64,000 bases of DNA from Candidatus Rokuibacteriota bacterium (GCA_003220435.1 QHSL01000015.1:1-64000); one strand, 5' to 3'. Shown: positions 1-8,130, counted from the stretch's first letter. Notes: generated by a model not told the origin, from the sequence alone. Program-made: numbers and translations.

Positions 1-76
1 CCGGCTTCGCCTTGAGGTCGATCTTCTCGATGTGCGCCTGCTGGTCCGCTCCCGCATACAACCTGAAAGTCCCCAT
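1..76 (-). CDS. Cupin-like protein, N-terminal fragment (cut by window edge)
   Basis: Only the first 25 codons are in the window, reading MGTFRLYAGADQQAHIEKID and onward. The ATG at 76-74 has a strong Shine-Dalgarno, GGAGGGAC, a few bases upstream. The opening (RLY-G-D-Q-HIE) resembles the N-terminus of short single-domain cupin proteins common in soil bacteria, but the barrel and its metal-binding histidines lie outside the window. The start and strand are well supported; the family assignment is a guess from the N-terminus. A copy of the hairpin repeat lies directly upstream, between this gene and the divergent hydrolase. Confidence 0.45.
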   Translation of the reverse strand, partial: MGTFRLYAGADQQAHIEKIDLKAKP

Positions 77-88
77 GAGTCCCTCCGT

Positions 89-142
89 AGTGCGAGCCGC
101 AGGACGTCGCGGGGCTGGGGCCCTGCCGTCCCAGGCGAGCCT
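89..142 (-). repeat. Hairpin repeat copy 1 (GCGAGCC subfamily)
   Basis: This is a copy of the about 50-bp repeat. The middle stem is GGACG/CGTCC and the loop is CCCA; the inner stem has one A-C mismatch. Strand is given as the orientation that reads GGGGCCCCAGCCCC. In that orientation it ends next to the Shine-Dalgarno of the minus-strand cupin-like gene, and it also lies about 40 bp upstream of the plus-strand hydrolase. Confidence 0.85.
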
Positions 143-180
143 ACAAATGTAGAACGGGATGCTAGCATAGAAGGTCACCG

Positions 181-1062
181 ATGACCGGCCGCATGCCGGG
201 ACCCACGTCCCACACGTTGTTCTCGCAGAGGCTCCGCCTCCACTACGTCGACTGGGGCAATCCTACGAAGCCGCCGCTGGTGCTCCTGCACGGCGGGCGC
301 GACCACTGCCGCAACTGGGACTGGACGGCGGCGGCGCTCCGAGAGGACTGGCACATCATCGCGCCTGACCTCAGGGGCCACGGCGACAGCCAGTGGTCGG
401 CCGACGGCAGCTACACGATGGCCGGCTACGTCTACGACCTGGCCCAGCTCGTCCACCAGCAGCGGCTAGCGCCGGTGACGATCGTCGCCCACTCGCTCGG
501 CGGCCAGATCGCCCTCCGCTACGCCGGCCTCTACCCGGATACGGTCGCCCGGCTCGTGGCCGTCGAGGGCCTCGGCCCGTCACCCGCGCGGCTCGCCGAG
601 GGGCGGACGAAGACGATCGTGGAGCGGATGGACGAGTGGATCGGTGAGCAGCGGACTCTCGCCGGCCGCCTGCCACGGCGCTACCCTTCGATCGAGGACG
701 CCTTCCGGCGCATGCAGGATGAGAACCCGCACCTCACCGCCGAGCAGGCGCGCCACCTGACCGTGCACGGCGCCAATCAGAACGAGGACGGGACGTACAG
801 CTGGAAGTTCGACAACTACGTCCGAGCGTGGCCGCCGTATGATATGCGCGGCCGCGACATCCAGCTCCTGTGGTCGCGGATCGCGTGCCCGACGCTGCTC
901 ATGTACGGCAAGGAGAGCCGGGCCGGCAATCCGTCCGAGGACGGCCGGGCCGCACATTTCCGTCACGCCACGGTGATCGGCGTCGACGGCGCGGGCCACT
1001 GGCTGCATCACGACCGGCTGGAGGAGTTTCTTCGTATCGTGCGACACTTTCTGGCAACGTGA
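181..1062 (+). CDS. Alpha/beta hydrolase
   Basis: This 293-aa protein has the alpha/beta hydrolase fold signature. The oxyanion-hole segment LLHGG is near residue 36, the nucleophile elbow AHSLGG places the serine near residue 105, and a C-terminal GHW supplies the histidine near residue 273. The length and layout match meta-cleavage-product hydrolases and related C-C or ester hydrolases (family knowledge). It precedes a VOC dioxygenase-like gene by 25 bp and then an LLM oxidoreductase, so a role in degrading an aromatic or heterocyclic compound is plausible (inference). An upstream AAGG (171-174) is a modest ribosome site. The substrate cannot be read from the sequence. Confidence 0.85.
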   Translation: MTGRMPGPTSHTLFSQRLRLHYVDWGNPTKPPLVLLHGGRDHCRNWDWTAAALREDWHIIAPDLRGHGDSQWSADGSYTMAGYVYDLAQLVHQQRLAPVTIVAHSLGGQIALRYAGLYPDTVARLVAVEGLGPSPARLAEGRTKTIVERMDEWIGEQRTLAGRLPRRYPSIEDAFRRMQDENPHLTAEQARHLTVHGANQNEDGTYSWKFDNYVRAWPPYDMRGRDIQLLWSRIACPTLLMYGKESRAGNPSEDGRAAHFRHATVIGVDGAGHWLHHDRLEEFLRIVRHFLAT

Positions 1063-1087
1063 AACATTCACGAGGAGGGCCTGAACG

Positions 1088-2308
1088 ATGACTTCGAACG
1101 GCGATCGCTACGACGTGGGTGGTGTGCTGCTGCCGCGCCCCTTCAAGATCCGTCGCCTCGGTCACTTCGGCTTCAACGCGGTGAAGATGACCGAGTCGCT
1201 CGAGTTCTACCGGGATCTACTCGGCTTCAAGCACTCCGACGTCCTGGACTTCGGCAAGATGCCCTGGGCGCCCAAGGGCGCCGACCTCGGCGATACGCGT
1301 GGTTACTTCATGCGTTACGGCACGGACCACCACGCGTTCGTGCTCTTCAACAAGAAGGTGCTCGACCACCGGCCGGATCGGAAGTTCGCTTCGGAGGTCA
1401 CCGTCAACCAGATCACCTGGCAGTGCGGCAGCCTCAAGGAGATCATGGACGCCCATACCTACTTCCAGGACCGGGGGGTCCCGATCCAGCGCGTCGGGCG
1501 TGACATGCCGGGAAGCAACTGGCACGTGTACGTGTACGATCCCGACGGCCACACGATCGAGCTCTACTACGGCATCGAGCAGATCGGCTGGAACCAGCTG
1601 AGCAAGCCGACCGAGATGTACTACCGCGGCTTCCGCGAAAGGCCGTCGCTCCCTCAGGTCTCCGAGATCGCCGAGCTGGCCGAGGCGTTCGACAAGGGGA
1701 TCGACGTCTCCGCCGGCAACCGCACCCGCGAGCGCCTCCCCGAGACCTACGAGGTCGAGGGCGTGTTGCTGCCCCGGCCGTTCAAGATCACGAAGATCGG
1801 CCCGGTGGGCCTCTTCGTGGCCGACGTGGCGAGCGCCGAGGCGTTCTATTGTGGGCACCTCGGCTTCGTGAAGAGCGAGGAGACGACGTACCGCGGCGCG
1901 CGCTGCCTGTTCCTGCGCGCGGGCGCCGAGCATCACAGCGTCGGGCTCTTCCCGAAAGAGCTCCGCCGCACGCTCGGGCTCTCGGAGCACACGAGCTGCA
2001 TGTCGTTCGGCGTGGAGGTGGGCAGCTACACGCAGCTCCGGCAGGCGGTGGCGTTCCTGAAATCGCGCGGCGTGACCCTGATCGACTCGATTCCGCCCGA
2101 GCTCCATCCGGGCATCGACTACTCCGCGTTCGCGCTGGATCCGGACGGGCACTGCGTCCAGCTCTACTACTACATGGAGCAGATCGGCTGGGACGGCAAG
2201 GCGCGGCCCGCCGCCCAGCGGCGCGTCGTGAACGGCGCGTGGCCCGAAACGATCGAGCCTGTGTCGGACACGTACGTCGACCAGGTGTATCAGGGGCCGC
2301 TGGGCTAG
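1088..2308 (+). CDS. Tandem VOC-domain (extradiol dioxygenase-like) protein
   Basis: At 406 aa this is two fused vicinal-oxygen-chelate halves, each opening with VLLPRPFKI (near residues 13 and 220). The first half keeps all three expected metal ligands: H in RLGHFGF, H in DHHAFVLF and E in HTIELYY. The second half aligns as KIGPVGLF, EHHSVGLF and HCVQLYY, so the first histidine is proline and the glutamate is glutamine. Classical two-domain extradiol dioxygenases keep the metal in the C-terminal domain (family knowledge), so the pattern here is reversed. It probably acts with the adjacent hydrolase and LLM oxidoreductase in ring cleavage. The start follows a GAGGAGGGCC Shine-Dalgarno. Confidence 0.85.
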   Translation: MTSNGDRYDVGGVLLPRPFKIRRLGHFGFNAVKMTESLEFYRDLLGFKHSDVLDFGKMPWAPKGADLGDTRGYFMRYGTDHHAFVLFNKKVLDHRPDRKFASEVTVNQITWQCGSLKEIMDAHTYFQDRGVPIQRVGRDMPGSNWHVYVYDPDGHTIELYYGIEQIGWNQLSKPTEMYYRGFRERPSLPQVSEIAELAEAFDKGIDVSAGNRTRERLPETYEVEGVLLPRPFKITKIGPVGLFVADVASAEAFYCGHLGFVKSEETTYRGARCLFLRAGAEHHSVGLFPKELRRTLGLSEHTSCMSFGVEVGSYTQLRQAVAFLKSRGVTLIDSIPPELHPGIDYSAFALDPDGHCVQLYYYMEQIGWDGKARPAAQRRVVNGAWPETIEPVSDTYVDQVYQGPLG

Positions 2309-2360
2309 TGCGAGCCGCAGGACGTCGCGCGGCTGGGGTCCAGCCGTCCGAGGCGAGTCT
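2308..2360 (-). repeat. Hairpin repeat copy 2 (GCGAGCC subfamily)
   Basis: This copy fills the whole gap between the VOC gene stop (2306-2308) and the LLM start (2366). The middle stem is GGACG/CGTCC. The inner stem has changed but re-pairs in another register as GGCTGG/CCAGCC. No separate Shine-Dalgarno exists before 2366; the AGGCGAG at 2351-2357 inside the repeat is the only candidate, 8 nt from the ATG. Confidence 0.85.
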
Positions 2361-2365
2361 ATGAA

Positions 2366-3433
2366 ATGAAGTTCGGCCTCAACTTCTTCCCGTCGTTCCG
2401 GTCGAGCGACAGCTCGACCGCGGAGTACTTCGCGCAGTGCCTGCGGCTGGCCGAGCGCGCCGACGCGCTCGGCTTCAACTCGATCAAGACCGTGGAGCAC
2501 TACTTCTACGACTACGGCGGCCATTCGCCGAACCCCGTCGCGCTGCTGGCGGCGGTCGCCGCCCGCACACGGCGGATCCGCCTGATCACCGGCGCCGTCA
2601 TCCCGGCCTTCAACCATCCCGTGAAGCTCGCCGCGGAGCTGGCGGCGCTCGACAACCTCAGCAACGGGCGCCTCGACGCCGGGTTCGGCCGCGCCTTCAT
2701 CCCCAAGGAGTTCGACGTGTTCGGCGTGTCGATGGAGGACAGCCGCGCCCGCTTCGAGGAAGGGCTCGACATCGTCGTCCGGCTCTGGACCGAGGACCGC
2801 GTCTCCTACGACGGCAAGTTCCACCGCTTCCGCGACGTCCACCTGAACCCTCGCCCCGTCCAGAAGCCGCACCCGCCGATCTGGATCGCCACGGTCGCTT
2901 CACCCGAGTCGTTCGTCGCGGCCGGCCGGCGCGGCTTCAATATCATGATCGTGCCGTACGCGGCGGGCGGCATCGACAAGGTGCGCGACATGGTGCGCGC
3001 GTACCGCCAGGCGTGGCGCGAGGCCGGCCATCCGCCGGGAGCCGAGAGGATCCAGAGCTCGCTCCACTGCTACGTGGCCGAGACCCACGCCGCGGCGGTC
3101 GCCGGCGCGCGGCCGCGCGTCGCGCGCTACGTCGAGGTCTTCGCCGAGGCCGTCGGCTCGTGGACCGGCCACCAGTCGGCCCAGTACGCCGGCTACGGCA
3201 AGATGATGGACTCGATCACGCGGACCACGGTCGACTCGATGCTGACGGACCGTCAGGCGCTGATCGGGACGCCCGACGAGGTGGCCGAGCAACTGCAGCA
3301 TCACGTCGACGTCTTCGGCGAATTCGAGCCCTCGATGCAGATCAACTTCGGCGGGCTGGGCGACGCGGAGGCGTTCCGAACGCTCGAGCTCTTCGCCAGC
3401 CACGTCCTGAAGCGCTTTCCGGAAACGCGGTAA
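2366..3433 (+). CDS. LLM class flavin-dependent oxidoreductase
   Basis: At 355 aa this matches the bacterial luciferase-like (LLM) TIM-barrel monooxygenase family. Typical segments are visible: KFGLNFF at the N-terminus, TVEHYF near residue 42, LDNLSNGRLDAGFGR near residue 95, and RPVQKPHPPIW near residue 165, which is a family hallmark. Members oxidise organic substrates with FMN or F420 supplied in trans; I cannot tell which cofactor from sequence alone. It is third in a co-directional set with a hydrolase and a tandem VOC protein, suggesting a monooxygenase step of the same pathway. The start is supported by the stop of the previous gene and the intervening repeat. Confidence 0.88.
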   Translation: MKFGLNFFPSFRSSDSSTAEYFAQCLRLAERADALGFNSIKTVEHYFYDYGGHSPNPVALLAAVAARTRRIRLITGAVIPAFNHPVKLAAELAALDNLSNGRLDAGFGRAFIPKEFDVFGVSMEDSRARFEEGLDIVVRLWTEDRVSYDGKFHRFRDVHLNPRPVQKPHPPIWIATVASPESFVAAGRRGFNIMIVPYAAGGIDKVRDMVRAYRQAWREAGHPPGAERIQSSLHCYVAETHAAAVAGARPRVARYVEVFAEAVGSWTGHQSAQYAGYGKMMDSITRTTVDSMLTDRQALIGTPDEVAEQLQHHVDVFGEFEPSMQINFGGLGDAEAFRTLELFASHVLKRFPETR

Positions 3434-3512
3434 GCGCCTCGCGTCCCTTTCACTTCGAGGAATTTTTCGGAGCGAACATCTTGTAGAGTAGGCGGGCCGA
3501 GGTGAACCTCTC

Positions 3513-3935
3513 ATGGCGATGTTCAGGCTGATCGCAGCGTTCGTCATCGTGGTGTTCGTGTTCACGTCGCTTGCGGTCCCGGTCGCTGCGGCGCCCGGTG
3601 GGCCGGGCGGTCCCGGTGGGCCCGGCGGACCAGGTGGTGGGCCGGGCGGACCAGGTGGGCCGGGCGGACCCGGTGGGCCAGGCGGGCCCGGTGGGCCGGG
3701 CGGTCCGGGTGGGCCCGGGGGACCCGGCGGACCAGGGGGAAGCTCCAGCGGCGGGGCCGCGGGCCCCGCGAGCATTGGAACGAACACGGACGGCGACGGA
3801 GCGGCCAGCAGCGGCGGAGCGTTCGGGAACGCTGGGGCACCGGGGAGCGCCGGGGTGGTTGGGAGCAGCGGCGGGGCTGCCAGCGGGGCCGGCGCAGCGG
3901 CGAGCCCCGGCAACGGCCAGGCCGGTAGTCGGTGA
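3513..3935 (+). CDS. Secreted Pro-Gly-Gly repeat protein
   Basis: This 140-aa protein has a clear signal peptide (hydrophobic residues about 5-22, ending AVPVAAA near 27). An almost uninterrupted run of PGG tripeptides follows to about residue 76, then a Gly/Ala/Ser-rich tail without cysteines. A GAGGTGAA Shine-Dalgarno precedes the ATG. The period is three like collagen, but the PGG unit has no X-Y variety, so it may form a polyglycine-II-type or disordered chain rather than a collagen triple helix (inference). Its stop overlaps the start of the next gene as GTGA, so the two are translationally coupled. I do not recognise a family, and the function is unknown. Confidence 0.7.
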   Translation: MAMFRLIAAFVIVVFVFTSLAVPVAAAPGGPGGPGGPGGPGGGPGGPGGPGGPGGPGGPGGPGGPGGPGGPGGPGGSSSGGAAGPASIGTNTDGDGAASSGGAFGNAGAPGSAGVVGSSGGAASGAGAAASPGNGQAGSR

Positions 3936-4792
3936 TCGCGATCGCGCACCGTCGATCAGGCGTCGGGGTGATGGCGCTCCTCGTCTGGATCCCGCTTGCG
4001 ACCGGCTGCGCGTCCACGAAAGGCACACTCGCCCAGGATCTCGCTCGGCAGCGATGGGAGACGTGCAGCTACGTTCGGACGATCACCCTCAGGGAGATCA
4101 AGCCCGACGGACAGATCTGGGCCTGGGCCAGGGACGCCTCGGACCTGGCCGCCTGGCAAGCGTGCGACCGAAGGGCTCAGGAGAATCAGGCGAGCGGCGC
4201 CGCGGTGTGGCTGATGTCGAGCCCTCCCCCACAGGCGCGCACACCTCGCGCCACCGCGACGGCTCCGCCGGCGTGGGAGCCGGGCGACGCATGGGCGTTT
4301 CGATGGTCGAGCCCGGCGGGCAAGGGGGTCTTCATCTGGACGGTCGACAGAGAAGAGGCGATCGAGGGGACGGCCCACTACGTGATCAAGACCGGTACCC
4401 GTGAAATCTTCTATCGGAAATCCGACATCGCGACCACCGTCGAAACCCTCGACGGCGCGACCGTGCTGATCAACACGCCTCCACGGCAGCGGTACGTGTG
4501 GCCGCTTCGCGTCGGCCACGGTTGGCAGCAGACGGTCGTCGAAGAAAGGCCCGGAGCGCGTCACACGGCCGAGCGAGTGTACGCGGTGACCGTGGAAGCC
4601 GAAGAGACCGTCGTCGTTCCCGCCGGCACGTTCGACGCGTTCAAGCTCCTCTATCGGAACAAGGCGACCGGCGGGGTCGCTTACGAGGAATGGTTCTCGC
4701 CGAGCGTCAAGCACGCGGTGATGCTTCGGGAACATCTGGAGTCGGGGCTTCTGGTCCGAGAGCTGATCGCGTTCAAGCTCAACGACCCTTAG
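3932..4792 (+). CDS. Lipoprotein of unknown function
   Basis: The product has 286 aa. The GTG at 3932 overlaps the stop of the PGG-repeat gene; it gives an Arg-Arg n-region, a hydrophobic stretch and a lipobox LATGC, with the cysteine at residue 26, so membrane anchoring is likely. An ATG at 3971 would leave a signal peptide that is too short. The mature protein is a mixed sequence with W-rich strands (EPGDAWAFRW, GKGVFIWTVD, RYVWPLRVGHGWQQ) and a segment VVPAGTFDAFKL. That last segment is typical of periplasmic beta-rich proteins in which a substrate-like group is formed from an aspartate near a glycine. No catalytic motif is evident. Coupling to the PGG protein suggests a shared envelope role. 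Confidence 0.72.
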   Translation: MIAIAHRRSGVGVMALLVWIPLATGCASTKGTLAQDLARQRWETCSYVRTITLREIKPDGQIWAWARDASDLAAWQACDRRAQENQASGAAVWLMSSPPPQARTPRATATAPPAWEPGDAWAFRWSSPAGKGVFIWTVDREEAIEGTAHYVIKTGTREIFYRKSDIATTVETLDGATVLINTPPRQRYVWPLRVGHGWQQTVVEERPGARHTAERVYAVTVEAEETVVVPAGTFDAFKLLYRNKATGGVAYEEWFSPSVKHAVMLREHLESGLLVRELIAFKLNDP

Positions 4793-4800
4793 GCCGCCTT

Positions 4801-5301
4801 TTACTCGCGGACCTCTGGAAAGATGCCCCGCGCGGGTGCATGGGCCCGCTTCCACACCAGCACGCTCCGGACGTAGTCGATGACGACCCTGCCCTCCTGC
4901 TGGATCCCGCGCGTACGCACCTTGACGACGCCGCGCTCCGGATTCGACCGCGACTCGCGCTTCTCCAGCACCTGCGACTCGGAGTAGAGCGTATCGCCGG
5001 CGAAGAGCGGGTTCGGCAGCTTGATCTCGTCCCAGCCGAGCGCGATGCCGTTCTCGCTGACGTCGGCGACGCCCAGGCCGGTCACGATCGCCAGCGTCAG
5101 CGTGCTGTTGATCAGGCATTTGCCGAACTGGGTCCGCCTGGCGAACTCGTTGTTGAAGTGGATCTGGTTGGTGTTGCTCGTCAGCAGCGTGAACCAGATG
5201 TTGTCGGCCTCGGTCACCGTCCGGCCGAGCCGACACCGGTAGACGTCGCCGACGTTGAAGTCCTCGAAGTACCGCCCCTCCCATCCCGCGACCTCGGCCA
5301 T
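4801..5301 (-). CDS. MaoC-like dehydratase
   Basis: The protein has 166 aa and a single hot-dog fold of the MaoC/(R)-specific enoyl-CoA hydratase type. It opens with GRYFEDFNVGDVYR, and the segment TVTEADNIWFTLLTSNTNQIHFN carries the family Asp and His catalytic pair positions. Later it has NPLFAGDTLYSESQVLEK. Its ATG is joined to the stop of the CMD-like gene as TGATG, so the two are coupled. It hydrates an enoyl-CoA, probably in fatty or aromatic acid catabolism (family knowledge). The coupling matters because it makes read-through of the UGA in the upstream gene more plausible. Confidence 0.87.
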   Translation of the reverse strand: MAEVAGWEGRYFEDFNVGDVYRCRLGRTVTEADNIWFTLLTSNTNQIHFNNEFARRTQFGKCLINSTLTLAIVTGLGVADVSENGIALGWDEIKLPNPLFAGDTLYSESQVLEKRESRSNPERGVVKVRTRGIQQEGRVVIDYVRSVLVWKRAHAPARGIFPEVRE

Positions 5302-5888
5302 CAGACCCCTCCGCGCGCCTCGACCGACGGCGCCAGCCCCGTGCTCGTGTCGGCCAGCACCTCGCGGTGCCCGATGCCGAGCGTCTTGATCCACCGCTGC
5401 TGGCCCAGGGTCAGCGCGATGAAGAAGCCGAGCTCGACCAGCTCGGGATTCGAGAAGTGGTGGCGGAGCTTCGCCCACAGGGTCTCGTCGGCGATCTCCG
5501 CGTTCCACACGATGGCGCTCGCGTAGGTCAGCGCCACCTTCTCGCGCTCGGTGAACTTCGGCGAGTCGGCGAAGTGCAGGAGGTCGTCGTACTTGTCCTC
5601 GGTGAGCCCTTTCCGTCCGGCCTGGACGGAGCGCTGTACGCCTCAGTACTCGCACTCGATGGACTTCGACACGTAGACGCGGCAGAGCTCCTTGATCGCG
5701 TGGTCGCAGACGCCCTGGCGGAACGTGAGCTCCCACGCCTGGGAGAACGCGCGGATCACGCTCGGATTATTGGCGCGGATCGCCTGGCTCTCCGGCCGGG
5801 GCGTGCCCTCGCGCCGGGCGCGCTCGAGGTAGCCCAGAATCTCCCCGTCGGTGATCGTTGAAGGGTCGACGTAGGGAATGTGCGGCAT
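5301..5888 (-). CDS. CMD/AhpD-like protein, candidate selenoprotein (UGA at codon 82)
   Basis: Read through the in-frame TGA at 5645-5643, this gives a 195-aa carboxymuconolactone decarboxylase/AhpD-family protein. The UGA falls in C-E-Y-U-G-V-Q-R (C79 to U82), exactly where relatives have the second cysteine of the redox CxxC motif. The frame continues without a shift to a normal family C-terminus (VELGFFIALTLGQQRWIKT). The downstream stop overlaps the MaoC start, and an AGGAGA site precedes the ATG at 5888. CxxU AhpD-like selenoproteins are known, and a hairpin fitting the bacterial SECIS description follows the UGA. The alternative is a nonsense mutation (TGC to TGA). The selenocysteine machinery is not in this window. 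Confidence 0.75.
5612..5630 (-). promoter_or_regulatory. Candidate bacterial SECIS hairpin
   Basis: Twelve nucleotides after the UGA lies a perfect 7-bp stem, TCCGTCC/GGACGGA, closing a 5-nt loop, AGGCC. The loop starts 19 nt after the UGA and has G as its second base. Published bacterial SECIS rules ask for a stem-loop with the apical loop about 16-37 nt from the UGA and a G among the first two loop bases, so this fits. It sits within codons for RSVQAGR. Confidence 0.6.
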
Positions 5889-5903
5889 GGCGATGGTCTC
5901 CTG

Positions 5904-6968
5904 TTAGAGAACGCTCGTGCCGCCGAAGCGGCGCTCCCAGCGCGGGATGACCTCTTTGTTGTAGACGTTGTCGGGAACCTCGCCGCGCAGCGCGTGCAGG
6001 ACCGACTCGGTCGCCCACCGGATGCCCGGGCCGAGCCCGCTGCCCACGTTCGACGAGACCATGTGCGGCGACAGCAGCACCTTGTCCCCGAGGTTGCGCA
6101 GCGAGCTGTCGCGCGCCAGCGGCTCCTCCTCGAAGACGTCGAGCGCCGCGCCACCGATCTGTCCCCTGATCAGCGCCTCGGTCAGCGCCGCCTCGCGCAC
6201 GCAGGGGCCGCGCGAGGTGTTGATCAGGATCGCCGTCGGCTTCATGAGGGCGAGCTGCGCGGCGTCGATCATGTGCCGAGTCTCCCGGGTCAGCACCACG
6301 TGCAGGCTGACCACGTCCGACTCGCGGAGCAGCGTCGGTAGGTCAACGCGTGTGACGCCGTGCTCGGCGAACTTCGACTCGGGCACGTAAGGATCGGCGG
6401 CCAGGATGCGCATGTTCCACGGCCGCAGCAGCGTCGCGACGCGGCTCCCGATGCGCCCGAGGCCGATCAGGCCTATGGCAATTCCCGCGTAGCCGTCGGC
6501 ACGCGAACCGATGTAGGTGCCCTGAAGCTTCGAATCTCGCCAGGCCCCTCCTCCCTTCAGATGTCGATCCCTCTCTCTGGTTCTTTTCAGCATCGTGAGC
6601 ATCGCGGTGATCGTGCCCTCGGCCACGCCGCCCCAGTTCGACTCGGTCGGGCCGTGGCAGACCAGGATCCCGAGCTCCGTCGCGGCCTCGACGTCGACGT
6701 CGTCGACGCCGATCGTGTACTTGGCGATGACGCGAAGCCCGGCCGAGCTCTCCATGACCTTCCGGGTGATCGGCGCGTTGCGGATCGACGTACCCATGAG
6801 CGCGTGGCAGCCCGTGGCCATCTGGGCGAGCTCGCCTTCGTTGTTGCCGTGCGGCGTGTCCCACGACGCCTTGCCCAGGATCAGCTCGCATCCGTGCTCC
6901 TGGAGCGTCGTGTGGGTGTCGCGCGCGTCGTCGACCGGGGCGAAGATCAGGACCTTCGCGGCGCTCAT
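5904..6968 (-). CDS. D-2-hydroxyacid dehydrogenase (NAD-dependent)
   Basis: The protein has 354 aa and belongs to the phosphoglycerate/glyoxylate dehydrogenase superfamily. The Rossmann nucleotide-binding motif GLIGLGRIGSR is in the middle. The catalytic Arg is in INTSRGP, the Glu in FEEEP and the His in SPHMVSS. The ATG at 6968 is preferred over one at 6986 because an AGGAGGAT Shine-Dalgarno lies between them. It is first in a minus-strand operon with the CMD-like and MaoC genes (15-bp gap, then coupled), suggesting joint oxidation of a hydroxyacid-derived substrate (inference). It is divergent from the amidohydrolase at 7073, with about 104 bp between. Confidence 0.88.
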   Translation of the reverse strand: MSAAKVLIFAPVDDARDTHTTLQEHGCELILGKASWDTPHGNNEGELAQMATGCHALMGTSIRNAPITRKVMESSAGLRVIAKYTIGVDDVDVEAATELGILVCHGPTESNWGGVAEGTITAMLTMLKRTRERDRHLKGGGAWRDSKLQGTYIGSRADGYAGIAIGLIGLGRIGSRVATLLRPWNMRILAADPYVPESKFAEHGVTRVDLPTLLRESDVVSLHVVLTRETRHMIDAAQLALMKPTAILINTSRGPCVREAALTEALIRGQIGGAALDVFEEEPLARDSSLRNLGDKVLLSPHMVSSNVGSGLGPGIRWATESVLHALRGEVPDNVYNKEVIPRWERRFGGTSVL

Positions 6969-7072
6969 CGTCGGGATCCTCCTCATCGTAGGCGCGGCTT
7001 GCCTTCGCCGATCACGTCGGCCAGAATCCGCGTGACTGACGGACCTGTCAAGAGCCAGACCAGGAGGAAGCC

Positions 7073-8128
7073 ATGGTCCCGTTCCCGGTGAACGACGCCG
7101 ACGGACACATCACCGAATCGCCCGCGCAGCTCCGTCCGTATCTCGAGGGGCGCCAGGGCGAGCGCAGTCCTTGGGCCCGACGTGACTCCTACTATCCGGT
7201 GGACGGCTGGGACCGCTCCCTCGGCGGCACGCTCGGCAGCAACGTGAGCGACGCCAAGACGTGGCTCGCGATCATGGACGAGGGCAATCTCGAAACGGCC
7301 ATCCTCTACCCGACGGCCGGGCTCGCGATCGGCTGGGTGCGTGAGCCCGACTTCGCGGTGGCCCTCTGCCGCGCCTACAACGACTTCGTCCACCAGGAGT
7401 TCCTCACCGTGAGCCCGCGCCTCAAGGCGGTGGCGCTGCTCCCGTTCCAGGACGTGCCGGAGGCGGTGAAGGAGCTGCGACGCGCGGTGACCGAGCTCGG
7501 AATGTCGGGCGCCTTCGCGCCCGCGGTAGGACTGCGGCTGCCGCTCGGCCATCCCGAATTCCACCCGATCTACGCCGAGGCGGAGCGGCTCGGCTCGATG
7601 GTGGCGTGCCACGCCACGGTGCGTGGACCGCAATTCTTCGGCGCCGACGGCTTCGACAAGTTCATCGAGGTGCACACGCTCTCGCATCCGGTGGCCCAGA
7701 TGATCCAGCTCACCGGGATGATCTTCGAGGGCGTGCCCGAGAAGTACCCGCGTCTCCGGATCGGCTTCATGGAGGCGGGATGCTCGTGGCTCCCCTTCTG
7801 GATGGACCGCATGGACGACGAGTGGGCGAAGCGCGGCGCGGTGGAGGCGCCGCTCTGCCGGAAGAAACCGAGCGAGTACCTCCGGTCCGGCCGGCTCTAC
7901 TTCGCCGCGGAGGGCGACGAGAAGTCAGTGCCCGAGGTCGTCCGGCGGCTCGGCGACGACATCATCTTCTACGCGAGCGACGTGCCCCACTGGGACCACG
8001 ACTATCCCGGGAACGTGCACGAGCTCGCCACGCGGGAAGACCTGAGCCTCGAGACGCGGCGGAAGATCCTCTACGAGAACACGCGCCGGCTGTACGAGCT
8101 GGCGCCGGCGCCGGCCGTCAGTGATTGA
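7073..8128 (+). CDS. Amidohydrolase family protein (amidohydrolase-2 type)
   Basis: The 351-aa TIM-barrel metal hydrolase resembles the ACMSD/gamma-resorcylate decarboxylase-like amidohydrolases. It has DADGHITE at the N-terminus (metal-binding D-x-H region), MVACHATV in the middle, RIGFMEAGCSWLPFWMDRMD, and the late ASDVPHWDHDYP that carries the active-site Asp. Such proteins decarboxylate or hydrolyse aromatic acids. The start has a CAGGAGGAAGCC Shine-Dalgarno. It is divergent from the hydroxyacid dehydrogenase operon and convergent with the class II aldolase gene, with a hairpin repeat between their stops. The exact substrate is not deducible. Confidence 0.88.
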   Translation: MVPFPVNDADGHITESPAQLRPYLEGRQGERSPWARRDSYYPVDGWDRSLGGTLGSNVSDAKTWLAIMDEGNLETAILYPTAGLAIGWVREPDFAVALCRAYNDFVHQEFLTVSPRLKAVALLPFQDVPEAVKELRRAVTELGMSGAFAPAVGLRLPLGHPEFHPIYAEAERLGSMVACHATVRGPQFFGADGFDKFIEVHTLSHPVAQMIQLTGMIFEGVPEKYPRLRIGFMEAGCSWLPFWMDRMDDEWAKRGAVEAPLCRKKPSEYLRSGRLYFAAEGDEKSVPEVVRRLGDDIIFYASDVPHWDHDYPGNVHELATREDLSLETRRKILYENTRRLYELAPAPAVSD

Positions 8129-8130
8129 TA

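Noticed and set aside
3594-3740. CRISPR-like short repeats
   Set aside because: They are 9-nt codon repeats for Pro-Gly-Gly within a coding frame, with no spacers.
2900-3949. Proline-rich open frame opposite the PGG-repeat gene
   Set aside because: It mirrors the GGP/GGN repeat codons of the plus-strand gene, which has a signal peptide, ribosome site and coupled neighbour.
5643-5888. Annotating the CMD-like gene as two separate ORFs (5643-5888 and 5301-5537)
   Set aside because: The frame is continuous through a single UGA at a conserved cysteine position, and the second part begins without a start site.
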